Made by a program: the position numbers and the translations under genes. Positions 24,701 to 32,800 of a stretch of 64,000 nucleotides of DNA are shown here, piece by piece. Source of the stretch: Telopea speciosissima (taxonomy: Eukaryota > Streptophyta > Magnoliopsida > Proteales > Proteaceae); NCBI RefSeq assembly GCF_018873765.1, contig NC_057923.1, positions 744,001-808,000 on the forward strand. The letters are read 5' to 3'. Numbering within the stretch: position 1 is the first letter of the stretch; the number at the start of each line of letters is the position of its first letter. Below the pieces are notes generated by a model, which was not told where the DNA came from, made no database searches, and saw only the letters and a list, made by a program, of their open reading frames with translations.

Positions 24701-25227
24701 AAGTGATCAGGAATCTGGATTTTGCGGGACAATTTGGAACCATAGACTTTGTAGAAGCCTCAATTCTGGGCTTTAATAGCAGATTAGTTGTGCCCCAGTT
24801 TCTAATTTATCTCGTCAATGGTATTTTTAATGCTTATTAACGATTACCTCTTGGTTCTTACATGCTGTTGTTGCATGCATGGTGATGGAAACTTGCTCCT
24901 GTATGCAGGGCTCCTGAGAAGCAGCTACGATTGTTTGATATTAGGTTGAGACAGACTGAGATTCATGCATTTGGATGGAAGCAAGAGAGCAGTGAATCAC
25001 AATCAGCACTCATAAATCAGGCATGGTCTCCTGATGGTTTATACATAACTTCTGGCTCTGCAGATCCCATGATCCACGTCTTTGATATCAGATATAATTC
25101 TCACAGACCCTCTCAATCGGTGAAAGCTCACCAGAAACGTGTTTTTAAAGCTGTATGGCATCATTCTCTCCCACTTCTTATTTCCATATCTTCTGATCTA
25201 CACATTGGATTGCATAAGATTGTGTAA
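6365..25227 (+). CDS. WD40-repeat (transducin-like) protein gene, six exons, 5' end missing
   Basis: Six exons were assembled by splice sites and phase: 6365-6749, 6875-7031, 7794-7838, 13665-13830, 17622-17992 and 24909-25227. They total 1443 nt, 480 codons plus TAA, with no frame break. The N-terminal part (LTEAERRLHDSQSKLSRLR) is charged and helical, probably coiled coil, followed by a Ser-rich linker. From about residue 150 there are seven WD-like blades, ending in cores such as VVNLWQ, HAVILWSE, RIIGYDL, QLRLFDIR and IHVFDIR. This fits a closed beta-propeller, a protein-interaction scaffold; the partner is unknown. The upstream exon(s) with the start codon were not found. Introns of 5.8, 3.8 and 6.9 kb hold many TEs. 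An AATAAA lies at 25359. The family is certain; the exact orthologue is not claimed. Confidence 0.85.
6875..7031 (+). CDS. WD40 gene exon b (first blade begins)
   Basis: Acceptor GTGTTGCAG, donor AAG/GTGGTT. With the carried-over G it reads EQKQHKELIPLICSRSSPC, then HKRKLRSLALNPINDQVFVT, the first part of a WD blade. It ends with two bases of a codon. Confidence 0.85.
7794..7838 (+). CDS. WD40 gene 45-nt microexon
   Basis: Acceptor TTTATTGCAG at 7784-7793. With the two carried bases it reads SALDGVVNLWQIQARG, exactly the missing WD end of the blade begun in the previous exon. The donor is a weak GG/GTCCCT at 7839. Without this exon the phase still fits (45 is a multiple of 3), so skipping would delete 15 residues of one blade without a frameshift. 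Confidence 0.8.
8124..8364. mobile_element. hAT-type MITE, perfect 8-bp TSD CCCTTGAG
   Basis: The 241-bp element starts CATAGTTCAAAATCTCG and ends ATATTTAATACTATG, and is flanked on both sides by CCCTTGAG (8116-8123 and 8365-8372). The 8-bp duplication is the hAT hallmark. Non-coding. It lies in the intron after the microexon of the WD40 gene. Confidence 0.9.
8828..8957. mobile_element. hAT-type MITE fragment (CATAGTTATCAAGGCG family)
   Basis: The left end CATAGTTATCAAGGCGGCA followed by AGGCGACCCAAGG matches, in reverse complement, the right end of the complete element at 53593-53746. No right terminus or target duplication was found, so the right limit is approximate. Confidence 0.45.
9320..9332 (+). 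other. Primer binding site (tRNA-iMet)
   Basis: TGGTATCAGAGCC is the classic plant copia/gypsy primer site complementary to the 3' end of initiator Met tRNA. Confidence 0.8.
9661..9945 (+). pseudogene. Copia RNase H C-terminal fragment
   Basis: The single frame reads LLQDLGFSVELLMRLYSDSK, SAISIAHNLVQHD, a TGA stop, TEHVEIDRPFIKKKLELG, then PSDGQLADVFTKGL and LGMIDIYSPT with the natural stop at 9943-9945. This is the conserved end of plant copia pol. One nonsense codon and the missing upstream pol show it is dead. A 40-bp piece of the same sequence (9713-9753) is repeated just upstream at 9616-9657. Confidence 0.88.
9945..9953 (+). other. Polypurine tract of copia remnant
   Basis: AAGGGGGAG lies directly between the pol stop codon and the TGTTGTAATATGG start of the 3' LTR. 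Confidence 0.75.
10795..11088. mobile_element. hAT-type MITE, perfect 8-bp TSD ATTGGAAC
   Basis: 294 bp, starting CATAGTATTAAATCTC and ending GAGATTTTGAACTATG, flanked by ATTGGAAC on both sides (10787-10794 and 11089-11096). It is the same family as the copy at 8124, in the other orientation. Rich in CGAAATTTC-type internal repeats; no coding capacity. Confidence 0.92.
11398..11698 (-). CDS. Candidate small two-exon gene remnant, antisense in WD40 intron
   Basis: On the minus strand an ATG at 11698 opens MKEELHRKAPAIRHSK, followed by a good donor (AAG/GTATTC at 11651-11650). An acceptor (TTGTTCAAG, ending at 11557) leads in phase into KARCLPHIDGNIATLIAYTT and on to a stop at 11398-11400, about 68 residues in all. 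Upstream (11700-11900) is a CT-rich leader with a TTAGGGCTTTTAG stretch resembling a plant 5' UTR. I do not recognise the protein; it could be a gene fragment or chance. Confidence 0.25.
11930..13664 (+). other. WD40 gene intron sequence
   Basis: AT-rich intron sequence. At 11930-12110 repeated TTTCAATTTTGAAATTG and GAAATAGAAATCA motifs in both directions suggest a degraded MITE without resolvable ends. The rest shows nothing recognisable. Confidence 0.3.
13665..13830 (+). CDS. WD40 gene exon d
   Basis: Acceptor GAAATTGCAG, donor GAA/GTAAGA. It encodes SSASLLSSTDCVSPKQRRWP, then a blade (EDIAWHPLGNSLFSAYSADG through QISVLNLNTSQE). It ends in phase 0. Confidence 0.88.
13908..13990 (+). mobile_element. 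SINE fragment (Au-like)
   Basis: GGTGTACCCAGTGCATGAGG, CTCCCGCCACTG and GATCTGGGGAGGGTC, with a CAGCCTTACCC box, match the widespread plant SINE also present here at 59107 (plus) and 25620 (minus). Intronic. Confidence 0.7.
14640..16170 (+). mobile_element. LTR-retrotransposon fragment in WD40 intron
   Basis: The right part carries GTATTCCTCCGTGGACGTAG and GATTCACCCCCCTCTTAGTG, leader/LTR-end motifs of plant copia elements that recur at 23580-23885. No pol frame and no target duplication were found. Limits are approximate. Confidence 0.4.
16171..17621 (+). other. WD40 gene intron, unassigned AT-rich sequence
   Basis: A-rich sequence with several AATCCAGCC-type stretches loosely shared with 24500-24620. 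Probably antisense retrotransposon sequence; no coding signal or ends seen. Confidence 0.25.
17622..17992 (+). CDS. WD40 gene exon e (about two and a half blades)
   Basis: Acceptor AATAAACAG, donor GG/GTGAGT. It encodes RKRVKFLEEKPHLKGIINSI and blades ending HAVILWSEKDG and KRIIGYDLLSGR, then the start of another (KCMGVLPNPTDFNLYMVQTG). Confidence 0.9.
19191..19749. mobile_element. hAT-type MITE with CAAAGTTTTAAGTAT ends
   Basis: The left end is CAAAGTTTTAAGTATC and the reverse complement of the right end is CAAGGTTTAAAGTATTGG. The flanks AGTAAGAG and GGTAAGAA match at six of eight positions, fitting an old 8-bp duplication. A CT-rich, GC-richer block at about 19385-19560 looks inserted later. 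Confidence 0.6.
20232..20678 (+). pseudogene. RTE-type LINE, C-terminal fragment
   Basis: The frame reads IPLKLKGKFYRT, MMYGAECWAVKK, AEMRMLRWMCGKTRKDKVRN, RARGKPKMT, then LDRAYWRARIHVVD and a stop. This is the conserved C-terminal end of plant RTE retrotransposon polymerase. The middle (about 20450-20530) is out of frame relative to the family, so it is non-functional. Its 3' untranslated part continues to 20847 and resumes at 21597 after a MITE. Confidence 0.85.
20848..21596. mobile_element. hAT-type MITE inserted in RTE 3' UTR, TSD TTTGAAAG
   Basis: 749 bp starting CATAGTTCTAAAGCTTGCGA and ending GAGTTTTAGTACCTTG, flanked by TTTGAAAG at 20840-20847 and 21597-21604. Rich in CTCGAGATCTCG-like words; no coding capacity. 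It splits the RTE fragment from its 3' tail. Confidence 0.85.
21605..21652 (+). mobile_element. 3' tail of RTE LINE
   Basis: GATCCATGTAGCCGACCCC followed by ATTTAGTTGGGATAAGG and TTGAGTTGTTG is the signature 3' end of plant RTE elements. It belongs to the fragment at 20232. Confidence 0.85.
21653..23240 (+). other. WD40 gene intron, unassigned
   Basis: Mixed composition; several short chance frames and no recognised domain. The GC-richer 22500-22990 stretch (CACGTGT, CCGCCGAGC) may be LTR sequence belonging to the leader motif downstream. Confidence 0.25.
23241..23890 (+). mobile_element. Copia-like LTR end/leader fragment
   Basis: ATAGACGTAGGCATCTTGGC, CCGAACCACATATATCTTGTG and GATTCACCCCCCCCTCTCAG correspond to the 3' end of the LTR and leader of a plant copia family, related to the fragment ending at 16170. 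No coding part remains. Confidence 0.45.
24909..25227 (+). CDS. WD40 gene last exon
   Basis: Acceptor TGTATGCAG. It encodes APEKQLRLFDIRLRQTE, the blade ALINQAWSPDGLYITSGSAD to MIHVFDIRYN, and a final blade KAHQKRVFKAVWHHSLPLL to LHIGLHKIV, then TAA at 25225-25227. Confidence 0.9.
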
Positions 25228-25358
25228 GTGCTTCATCTCTTTTCTATTCAACACTTTTGTTCCGCATTTTCTACATTGAGGTTATTTGTTTCCCTTTTTC
25301 TGCCATGTTGACTTCTATGTGAAGGAAACATTGCTGTTTTTGTTATTTGATAATCCTT

Positions 25359-25364
25359 AATAAA
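25359..25364 (+). promoter_or_regulatory. Candidate polyadenylation signal of WD40 gene
   Basis: AATAAA, about 132 nt after the stop codon. Plant signals are loose, so this is only the best candidate. Confidence 0.4.
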
Positions 25365-25615
25365 TGATTCTAAAACTTTGGAGCATGGCTTGAGTATATT
25401 GTTTGGGAGCTGTTGTCTCAGATGGTGTCTTCGGCTCAAGGTGGGCCAATGGATGCATGGGGTTGGCTGTTAGTTCTAAACCACCGAACTAAATAGTAGA
25501 ATACACTGCCGCTGGACCACAGGTTCGTCACGTTTGCCAAAATTTTACTTACCATTACAAAGAGATCTCTCTCTGTACTTCACCTGTTAAGATGCCTTAG
25601 GAAAAAAATATGGAA

Positions 25616-25715
25616 AATGCCTCTCTGCGAAGCAGGGGTGGCTGTGTACATTAGCCTCTCCGAGACCCTGCAGTAGCTGGAGCCTCATGCACTAGGACAC
25701 TCCTTTTGGAAAACT
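25616..25715 (-). mobile_element. SINE fragment (Au-like), antisense
   Basis: The reverse complement reads TAGTGCATGAGGCTCCAGC, CTGCAGGGTCTCGGAGAGG and TAATGTACACAGCC, matching the SINE boxes at 13908. Lies just downstream of the WD40 gene. Confidence 0.65.
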
Positions 25716-26895
25716 GGTAATGTGATCCTGGAATAATATTTATATCAAACCCAATGGAAAGTCAAGAGGACAGGCTTCGTGATATCAAGCGTGTACCATA
25801 AGGCTGCCTCGAGTTTGTTAGCAGGAACATGGACAATAGTGTGCATTGATCAAGGGTGCATCATTAAAATAATCTAATAGCAGAGGATATAAAAATCCCA
25901 ATGATTGAAGCAAAAAGAATCTTGTTCTGCTCTTCTTAAATATGTTGATTGTGGGATGCTTGATGAAGGCTTTTAGGTGATAGTGGTACCGTTTGTCCGA
26001 TTTTGAGCAATTCACCTCTGATCTATAAATTACGGACGTTAGTACCATCTTTGAGGCTGCGAAAGATGTATTGCTCTAATATTTTTTTAGAAGTGTTTGA
26101 AATTCAACGCTGACCGTCGAGATGAGGAGGCGCTTCAAGTAGTTTGCATGCAGCGAGCGTTACTGATAATCTCCCCCACTTTAACATTAAATTTGTAGCA
26201 AAAGCTCACCCATCTGAGCTGATCATTGCCTTTATTACTCGATATGGGTGATTTATCCGAATCAAAATCTGATTTTCCAGGTAAGTACTTGATAAATAAG
26301 CCAAAAGCTCCATGAATTGATGCATTTCATCCTAATTAATTCATACTAGGCTAGCCCAAACTTAACCCATACCCCAAGGTGGACCCCACTAGGCCTGTGA
26401 TATCACTATTCTCCATATTGATCCTGTCCCACCATTTTTTTTTTCAAAGTAAAAGGTTTCCTGAATTGACAAATACCACAACTTGAAAGAGTGATGTAAG
26501 AACTAAAATAGTTGAACAATTTTAGATTCAAGCTCAATCATTTACCCTTCCATCTATAGGAATATTTCCTTTGTAGTTTGAACAATCTTTTTCATTTTAA
26601 CAAGTCTTATTTCTTGACTAGATTCATGAAGCATTATTCTACTTGCTTAACTTTGTTTGAGCTGAAACTTTTGTAAATCAATGTCCTTTTGATCTACCTG
26701 TCCAAAAAATTTAACCTAATCCAACCTACAATGTGGAAGATATTTGTACCAATTTAGATTGCTGTCAAGGCAACCAAGTGGCCAGGCACCATTACCTAGG
26801 TGGGCATCTAGGCAACTAAAGCGCACATCGAAAGAGCATAAATAAAGGTTTTGGGTCTTAAATTTTATAGTTCATAATAGTGTCTTTCATTGCAT
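25716..26895. other. Intergenic, unassigned
   Basis: AT-rich. A short GTCAAGGCAACCAAGTGGCC stretch at 26764 recalls the AAGGCG hAT-MITE family. Nothing else supported. Confidence 0.3.
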
Positions 26896-29800
26896 TGCAC
26901 CATTAGAACTTCAAATGATGATATCTCCCTCATCTGACCTTCGTTTGAGACGATTCAACTTGCAGAATTTTCGCCTTGGAGAGCTCTAAGTATAATAAAT
27001 GAGGAAAGATATGCATTGTAGCCTTCACCTATGTCGAAATTGCAAAAATTCACGCAGGGTTATTTTAGTAATTGCATCAGCACCGTTGGCACTTTCAAAG
27101 TGCCTATGAGCTGATCTGGGTTTTGTAGTGGGCATGAGAATTGTAGTTGGACGAGTCCTCTTCGAAACGCAATTGGAATCGTGCAATTTTTATGTTTGTC
27201 GGCGAAGTTGCAACGATTCTCGTTTGGTACCTTAAAATTAAGGGCATTTTCTGGGTGCTAGTGCACCATCAGAATTTCAAATGATGATATCTCCCTCATC
27301 CGACCTCTGTTTGAGACGATTCAACTTGCATAATTTTCGTCTTGAAGAGCTCTAAGTATAAAATATGAGAAAAGAGGTGGGTTGTAGCCTTCACCCGTGC
27401 CAAAATCACAAAAATCCATGTAGGGTTATTTTAGTAATTGCATCAGATTCGTCGGCACTTTTGGGGTGCCTATGAGCTGATCTGGGTTTTGTACTGCACG
27501 TGAGCATTGTAGTTCATCGAGTCCTTTCGAAATGCAATAGGAATCGTGCATTTCTGACGTTTGACGGCGAAGTTATAGCGATTCTCGTTTGGCACCTCAA
27601 AATTAAGGATATTTTGTGGGTGATCGTGCACCATTAGAACTTTAAATGATGATATCTCCCTCATCCGACCTCCATTCGAGACAATTCAACTTACAGAATT
27701 TTCGTCTTGGAGAGATCTAAGTATAATAAATTAGAAAAGAGGTGGGTTGTAGCCTTCACTTGTGTCAAAAATCGTAAAAATCTGCATAGGGTTATTTTAG
27801 TAAAATTAAGGGCATTTTGTGGGTGCTCTTGCACCATCAGAACTTCAAATGATGATATCTCCCTCATCCGATCTCCGTTTGAGACGATTAGCCTTACAAA
27901 ATTTTTGTCTTGGAGAGATCTAAGTGTAATAAATGAGAAAAGAGGTGTGTTGTAGCCTTCACCAGTGCCGAAATTGCAAAAATCCGTGTAGGGTTGTTTT
28001 AGTAATTGCAACAGATTCGTCGGCATTTTCGGAGTGCCTATGAGCTGATCTGAGTTTCGTATTGCACATGAGAACTGTAGTTTGTCAAGTCCTCTTCGAA
28101 ACGCAATAGGAATTGTACATTTCTGAAGTTTGACGGCGAAGTTACAGAATTCTCGTTTTGCACTTCAAAATTAAGGGGCATTTTAAGGGTGCTCATGCAC
28201 CATCAGAACTTCAAATGATGATATCTCCTCATCCGAACTCCGTTTGAGACGATTCGACTTGCAGAATTTTCATCTTGGAGAGATCTAATTATCATATAGG
28301 AGAAAAGAGATGGGTTGTAGCCTTCACCTGTGCCAAAATCTCAAAAATCCGTGCAGGGTTATTTTAGTAATTGCATCAGATTCGTTGGTACTTTCGAAGT
28401 GCCTATGAGCTGATCTGGGTTTTGTACTGCAAATGAGAATTGTAGTTCGTCGAGTCCTCTTCGAAACGCAATTAGAATCGTGCATTTTTTACTTTTGACG
28501 ACAAAGTTACAGTGATTCTCGTTTCGCACCTCAAAATTAAGGGCATTTTGTGGGTGCTCGTGCACCATCAGAACTTCAAATGATGACATCTCCCTCATCT
28601 GATCTCCATTTGAGACGACTCAACTTACAAAATTTTCATCTTGGAATGATATAAGTATAATAAATGAGAAAAGCGGTGGGTGGTATCCTTCACCTGTGCC
28701 GAAATCGTAAAAATCAGCGCAGGGTTATTTTAGTAATTGCATCAGATTCGTTGGCACTTTTGGAGTGCCTATGAGCTGATCTGGGTTTCGTACTGCACAT
28801 GAGAATTGTAATTCGTCGAGTCCTCTTCGAAACACAACTGGAATCGTGCATTTCTGACATTTGACGAAAAAGTTACAGTGATTCTCGTTTGGTACCTCCA
28901 AATTAAGGGCATTTTATGGGTGCTCGTGCACCATCAGAACTTCAAATGAAGATATCTCCCTAATCTGACTTCCGTTTGAGGCGATTCAACTTGCTTAATT
29001 TTAGCCTTGGAGACATTTAGGTATAATAAAAGAGAAAAGAGGTGGGTTGCAGCTTTCACCTGTGCTGAAATCGTAAAAATCCATGTAGGGTTATTTTAGT
29101 AATTATATTAAATTCATCAGCCCTTTCGGATTGCCTTTGAGCTGATCTGGGTTTCATACTGCACATGAGAATTGTAGTTCGTCGAGTCCTCTTCGAAGCG
29201 CTACTGGAATCATGCATTTATGACATTTGACGTCGAAGTTACAGCGATTCTCATTTGGTACCTCAAAATTAGTGGCATTTTGTGGGTGCACGTGCATCAT
29301 CAAAACTTCCAACAAAGATATCTCCGTAATCCGACTTCCGTTTGAAACGATTCAACTTGAAGAATTTTTTTCATGGAGAGATCTACGTATAATAAATGAG
29401 AAAAGATGTGGGTTGTAGCCTTCACCTGTGCCAAAATCGTAAAAATCCGCGCAGGGTTATTTTAATAATTGTGTCAGATTCGTCGGCACTTTCGGATTGC
29501 CTATGAACTGATCTGGATTTTTTACTGCACATGAGAATTGTAGTTTGTCGAGTCCTATTCGAAACGCAATTGAAATTGTGCATTTTTGAAGTTTGACGGC
29601 AAAGTTACAGCGATTCTCGTTTTGCACTTCAAAATTAAGGGGCATTTTATGGGTGCTCGTGCACCATAGAAACTTCAAATGATGATATCTCCCTCATCCG
29701 ACCCTCGTTTAAGATGATTCAACTTGCAATTTTTTTATCTTGGAGAGCTCTAAGTATAATAAATGAGAAAAGAGGTGGGTTGTAGCCTTCACTTGAAACG

Positions 29801-32800
29801 AAATCACAAAAATCTGCACATGGTTATTTTAGTAAATGCATCAGATTCGTCGACACTTTCGGAGTACCTATGAGATGATCTGGGTTTGTATTGCACATGA
29901 GAATTGTAGTTCGTCGAGTCCACTTTGAAACACAATTGGATTCTTGCATTTTTTACTTTTGACGGCGAAGTTACAACGATTCTCGTTTTGCAATTCAAAA
30001 TTAAGGGCATTTTATGGGTGCTCGTGCACCATCAGAATTTCAAATGATGATATCTCCCTCATCCGACCTTCGTTTGAGACGATTCAACTTGCAATTTTCG
30101 TCTTGAAGAGCTCTAAGTATAATAAATGAGAAATGATGTGCGTTGTAGCCTTCACCTATGCCGAAATTGCGTAAAACTCCATGTAGGGTTATTTTAGTAA
30201 TTATATCAGATTCGTCGGCCCTTTCGGAGTGTCTTTGAGATGATCTGAGTTTTGTACTGCACATGACAATTGTAGTTCGTTGAATCCTCTTCGAAATACA
30301 ATTGGAATCGTGCATTTCTGAAGTTTGACGGCGAAGTTACAGCGATTCTCGTTTTGCACTTCAAAATTAATGGCATTTTCTGGGTGCTCGTACACCATCA
30401 GAACTTCAAATGTTGATCTCCCTCATATGACCTCCATTTGAGACGATTCAACTTGCATAATTTTTGTCTTGAAAAGCTCTAATAAATAAGAAAAGTGGTT
30501 GGTTTTATCCTTCACCTGTGCCAAAATCACAAAAATCCACACAGGATTATTTTAGTAATTGAATTAGATTCGTCGGCACTTTTGGAGTGCCTATGAGCTG
30601 ATCCGGGTTTCATACTGGACATGAGAATTTTAGTTTGTCGAGTACTTTTTGAAACACAATTGGAATTGTGCATTTTTTTACATTTGACGGCGAAGTTACA
30701 GGGATTCTCGTTTTGCACTTCAAAATTAAGGGCATTTTGTGGGTGCTCGTACACCATTAGAACTTCAAATGATGATATCTCCCATCTGACCTCCGTTTGA
30801 GACGATTCAACTTGAAGAATTTTTGTCTTGGAGAGATCTAAGTATAATACATGAGAAAAGAGGTGGGTTGTAGCCCTCACCTATGCCAAAATCGCAAAAA
30901 TCTACGCAGGGTTATTTTAGTAAATGCATCAGATTCGTTGGTACTTTCAGAGTACCTATGACTTGATTTTGGTTTCGTACTGCACATGGGAATTGTAGTT
31001 CGTCGAGTCCACTTAGAAACACAATTATAATCGTGCATTTTTTACGTTTTACGACGAAGTAACAACGACTCTCGTTTTGCATTTCAAAATTAAGGGAATT
31101 TTATGGGTGCTCGTGCACCATCAGAACTTCAAATGATGATATCTCCCTCATCCGACATCCGTTTGAGACGATTCAACTTGCTGAATTTTTTGTTTTGGAG
31201 AGGTCTAAGTATAAAAAATGAGAAAAGATGTGGGTTGTAGCCTTCACCTATGCCGAAATTGCAAAAATACGTGCAGGGTTATTTTAGTAATTACATCAGA
31301 TTCGTCAGCACTTTCGGAGTGCCTATGTGTTGATCTGGGTTTCATACTTGACATGAGAATTGTAGTTCATAGAATTCTCTTCGGAATGCAATTGGAATCG
31401 TGCATTTTTGACATTTGACGGCAAAGTTACCGCGATTCTTGTTTGGCACCTCAAAATTAAGGGCATTTTGTGGGTGCTCGTGCACCATCAGAACTTCAAA
31501 TGATGATATCTCCCTAATTCGACCTCCGTTTGAGACGAATTCAATTTGCAGAATTTTCGTCTTGGGGAGATCTAAGTCTAATAAAGGAGGAAAGAGGTGG
31601 GTTGTAGCCTTCACCTGTGTCAAAATTTCAAAACTTCGTATAGGGTTATTTTAGTAATTGCATCAGATTCATCGGCACTTTCGGAGTGCCTATGAGCTCA
31701 TCTCAATTTTGTACTGCACATGAGAATTGTAGTTCGTCGAGTCCTCCTCGAAGCCCAATTGGAGTCGTGCATTTCTGACTTTTGACGGCGAAGTTACAAC
31801 GATTCTCGTTTTGCACTTCAAAATTAAGAGCATTTTCTGGGTGCTCCTGTACCATCAGAACTTCAAATGATGATATCTCCCCCATACGACCTCCGTGAGA
31901 CGATTCAACTTGCAGAATTTTTGTCTTGGAGAGCTCTAAGTATAATAAATGAGAAAAGAGGTTAGTTTTAGCCTTCACCTGTGCCAAAATCTCAAAAATC
32001 CACATAGGGTTATTTTAGTAATTGCATCAGATTCATCGGCACTTTCAGAATGCCTATGAGATGATCTGGGTTTCATATTGGACATGAGAATTGTAGTTCA
32101 TCGAGTACTCTTCGAAACGCAATTGGAATCGTGCTTTTCTGACTTTTGACGGCGAAGTTATTGGGATTCTCATTTTGCACTTCAAAATTAAGGGCATTTT
32201 ATGGGTGCTCGTGCACTAGCAAAACTTCAAATGATGATATCTCCCTCATCCGACCTCCGTTTGAGACAATTCAACTTGTAGAATTTTTGTTTTGGAGAAT
32301 TATAGGTATAATAAATGAGAAAAGAGGTGGGTTGTAGCCTTCACCTGTGCTGAAATCGCAAAAATCCATGTAGGGTTATTTTAGTAATTGCATCAAATTC
32401 GTCGACACTTTCGGAGTGCCTATGAGCTGATCTGGGTTTTGTACAACACATGAAAATTTTAGTTCATCGAGTCATCTTCGAAACACAATTGGAATCGTGC
32501 ATTTCTGACGTTTGATGGTGCAGTTACAACGATTCTCGTTTTGCACTTCAAAATTAAGGGCATTTTATGGGTACTCGTGCACCATCAGAACTTCAAATGA
32601 AGATATCTCGCTCATCTGACCTCCATTTGAGACGATTCAACTTGCATAATTTTCATCTTGGAGAGCTCTAAGTATAATAAATGAGAAAAGAGGTGGGTTT
32701 TAGCCTTCATCTGTGCCGAAATTGCAAAAATCCGCACAAGGTTATTTTAGTAATTACATCAGATTCGTAAGCATTTTCGCAGTGCCTATGAGCAGATATG

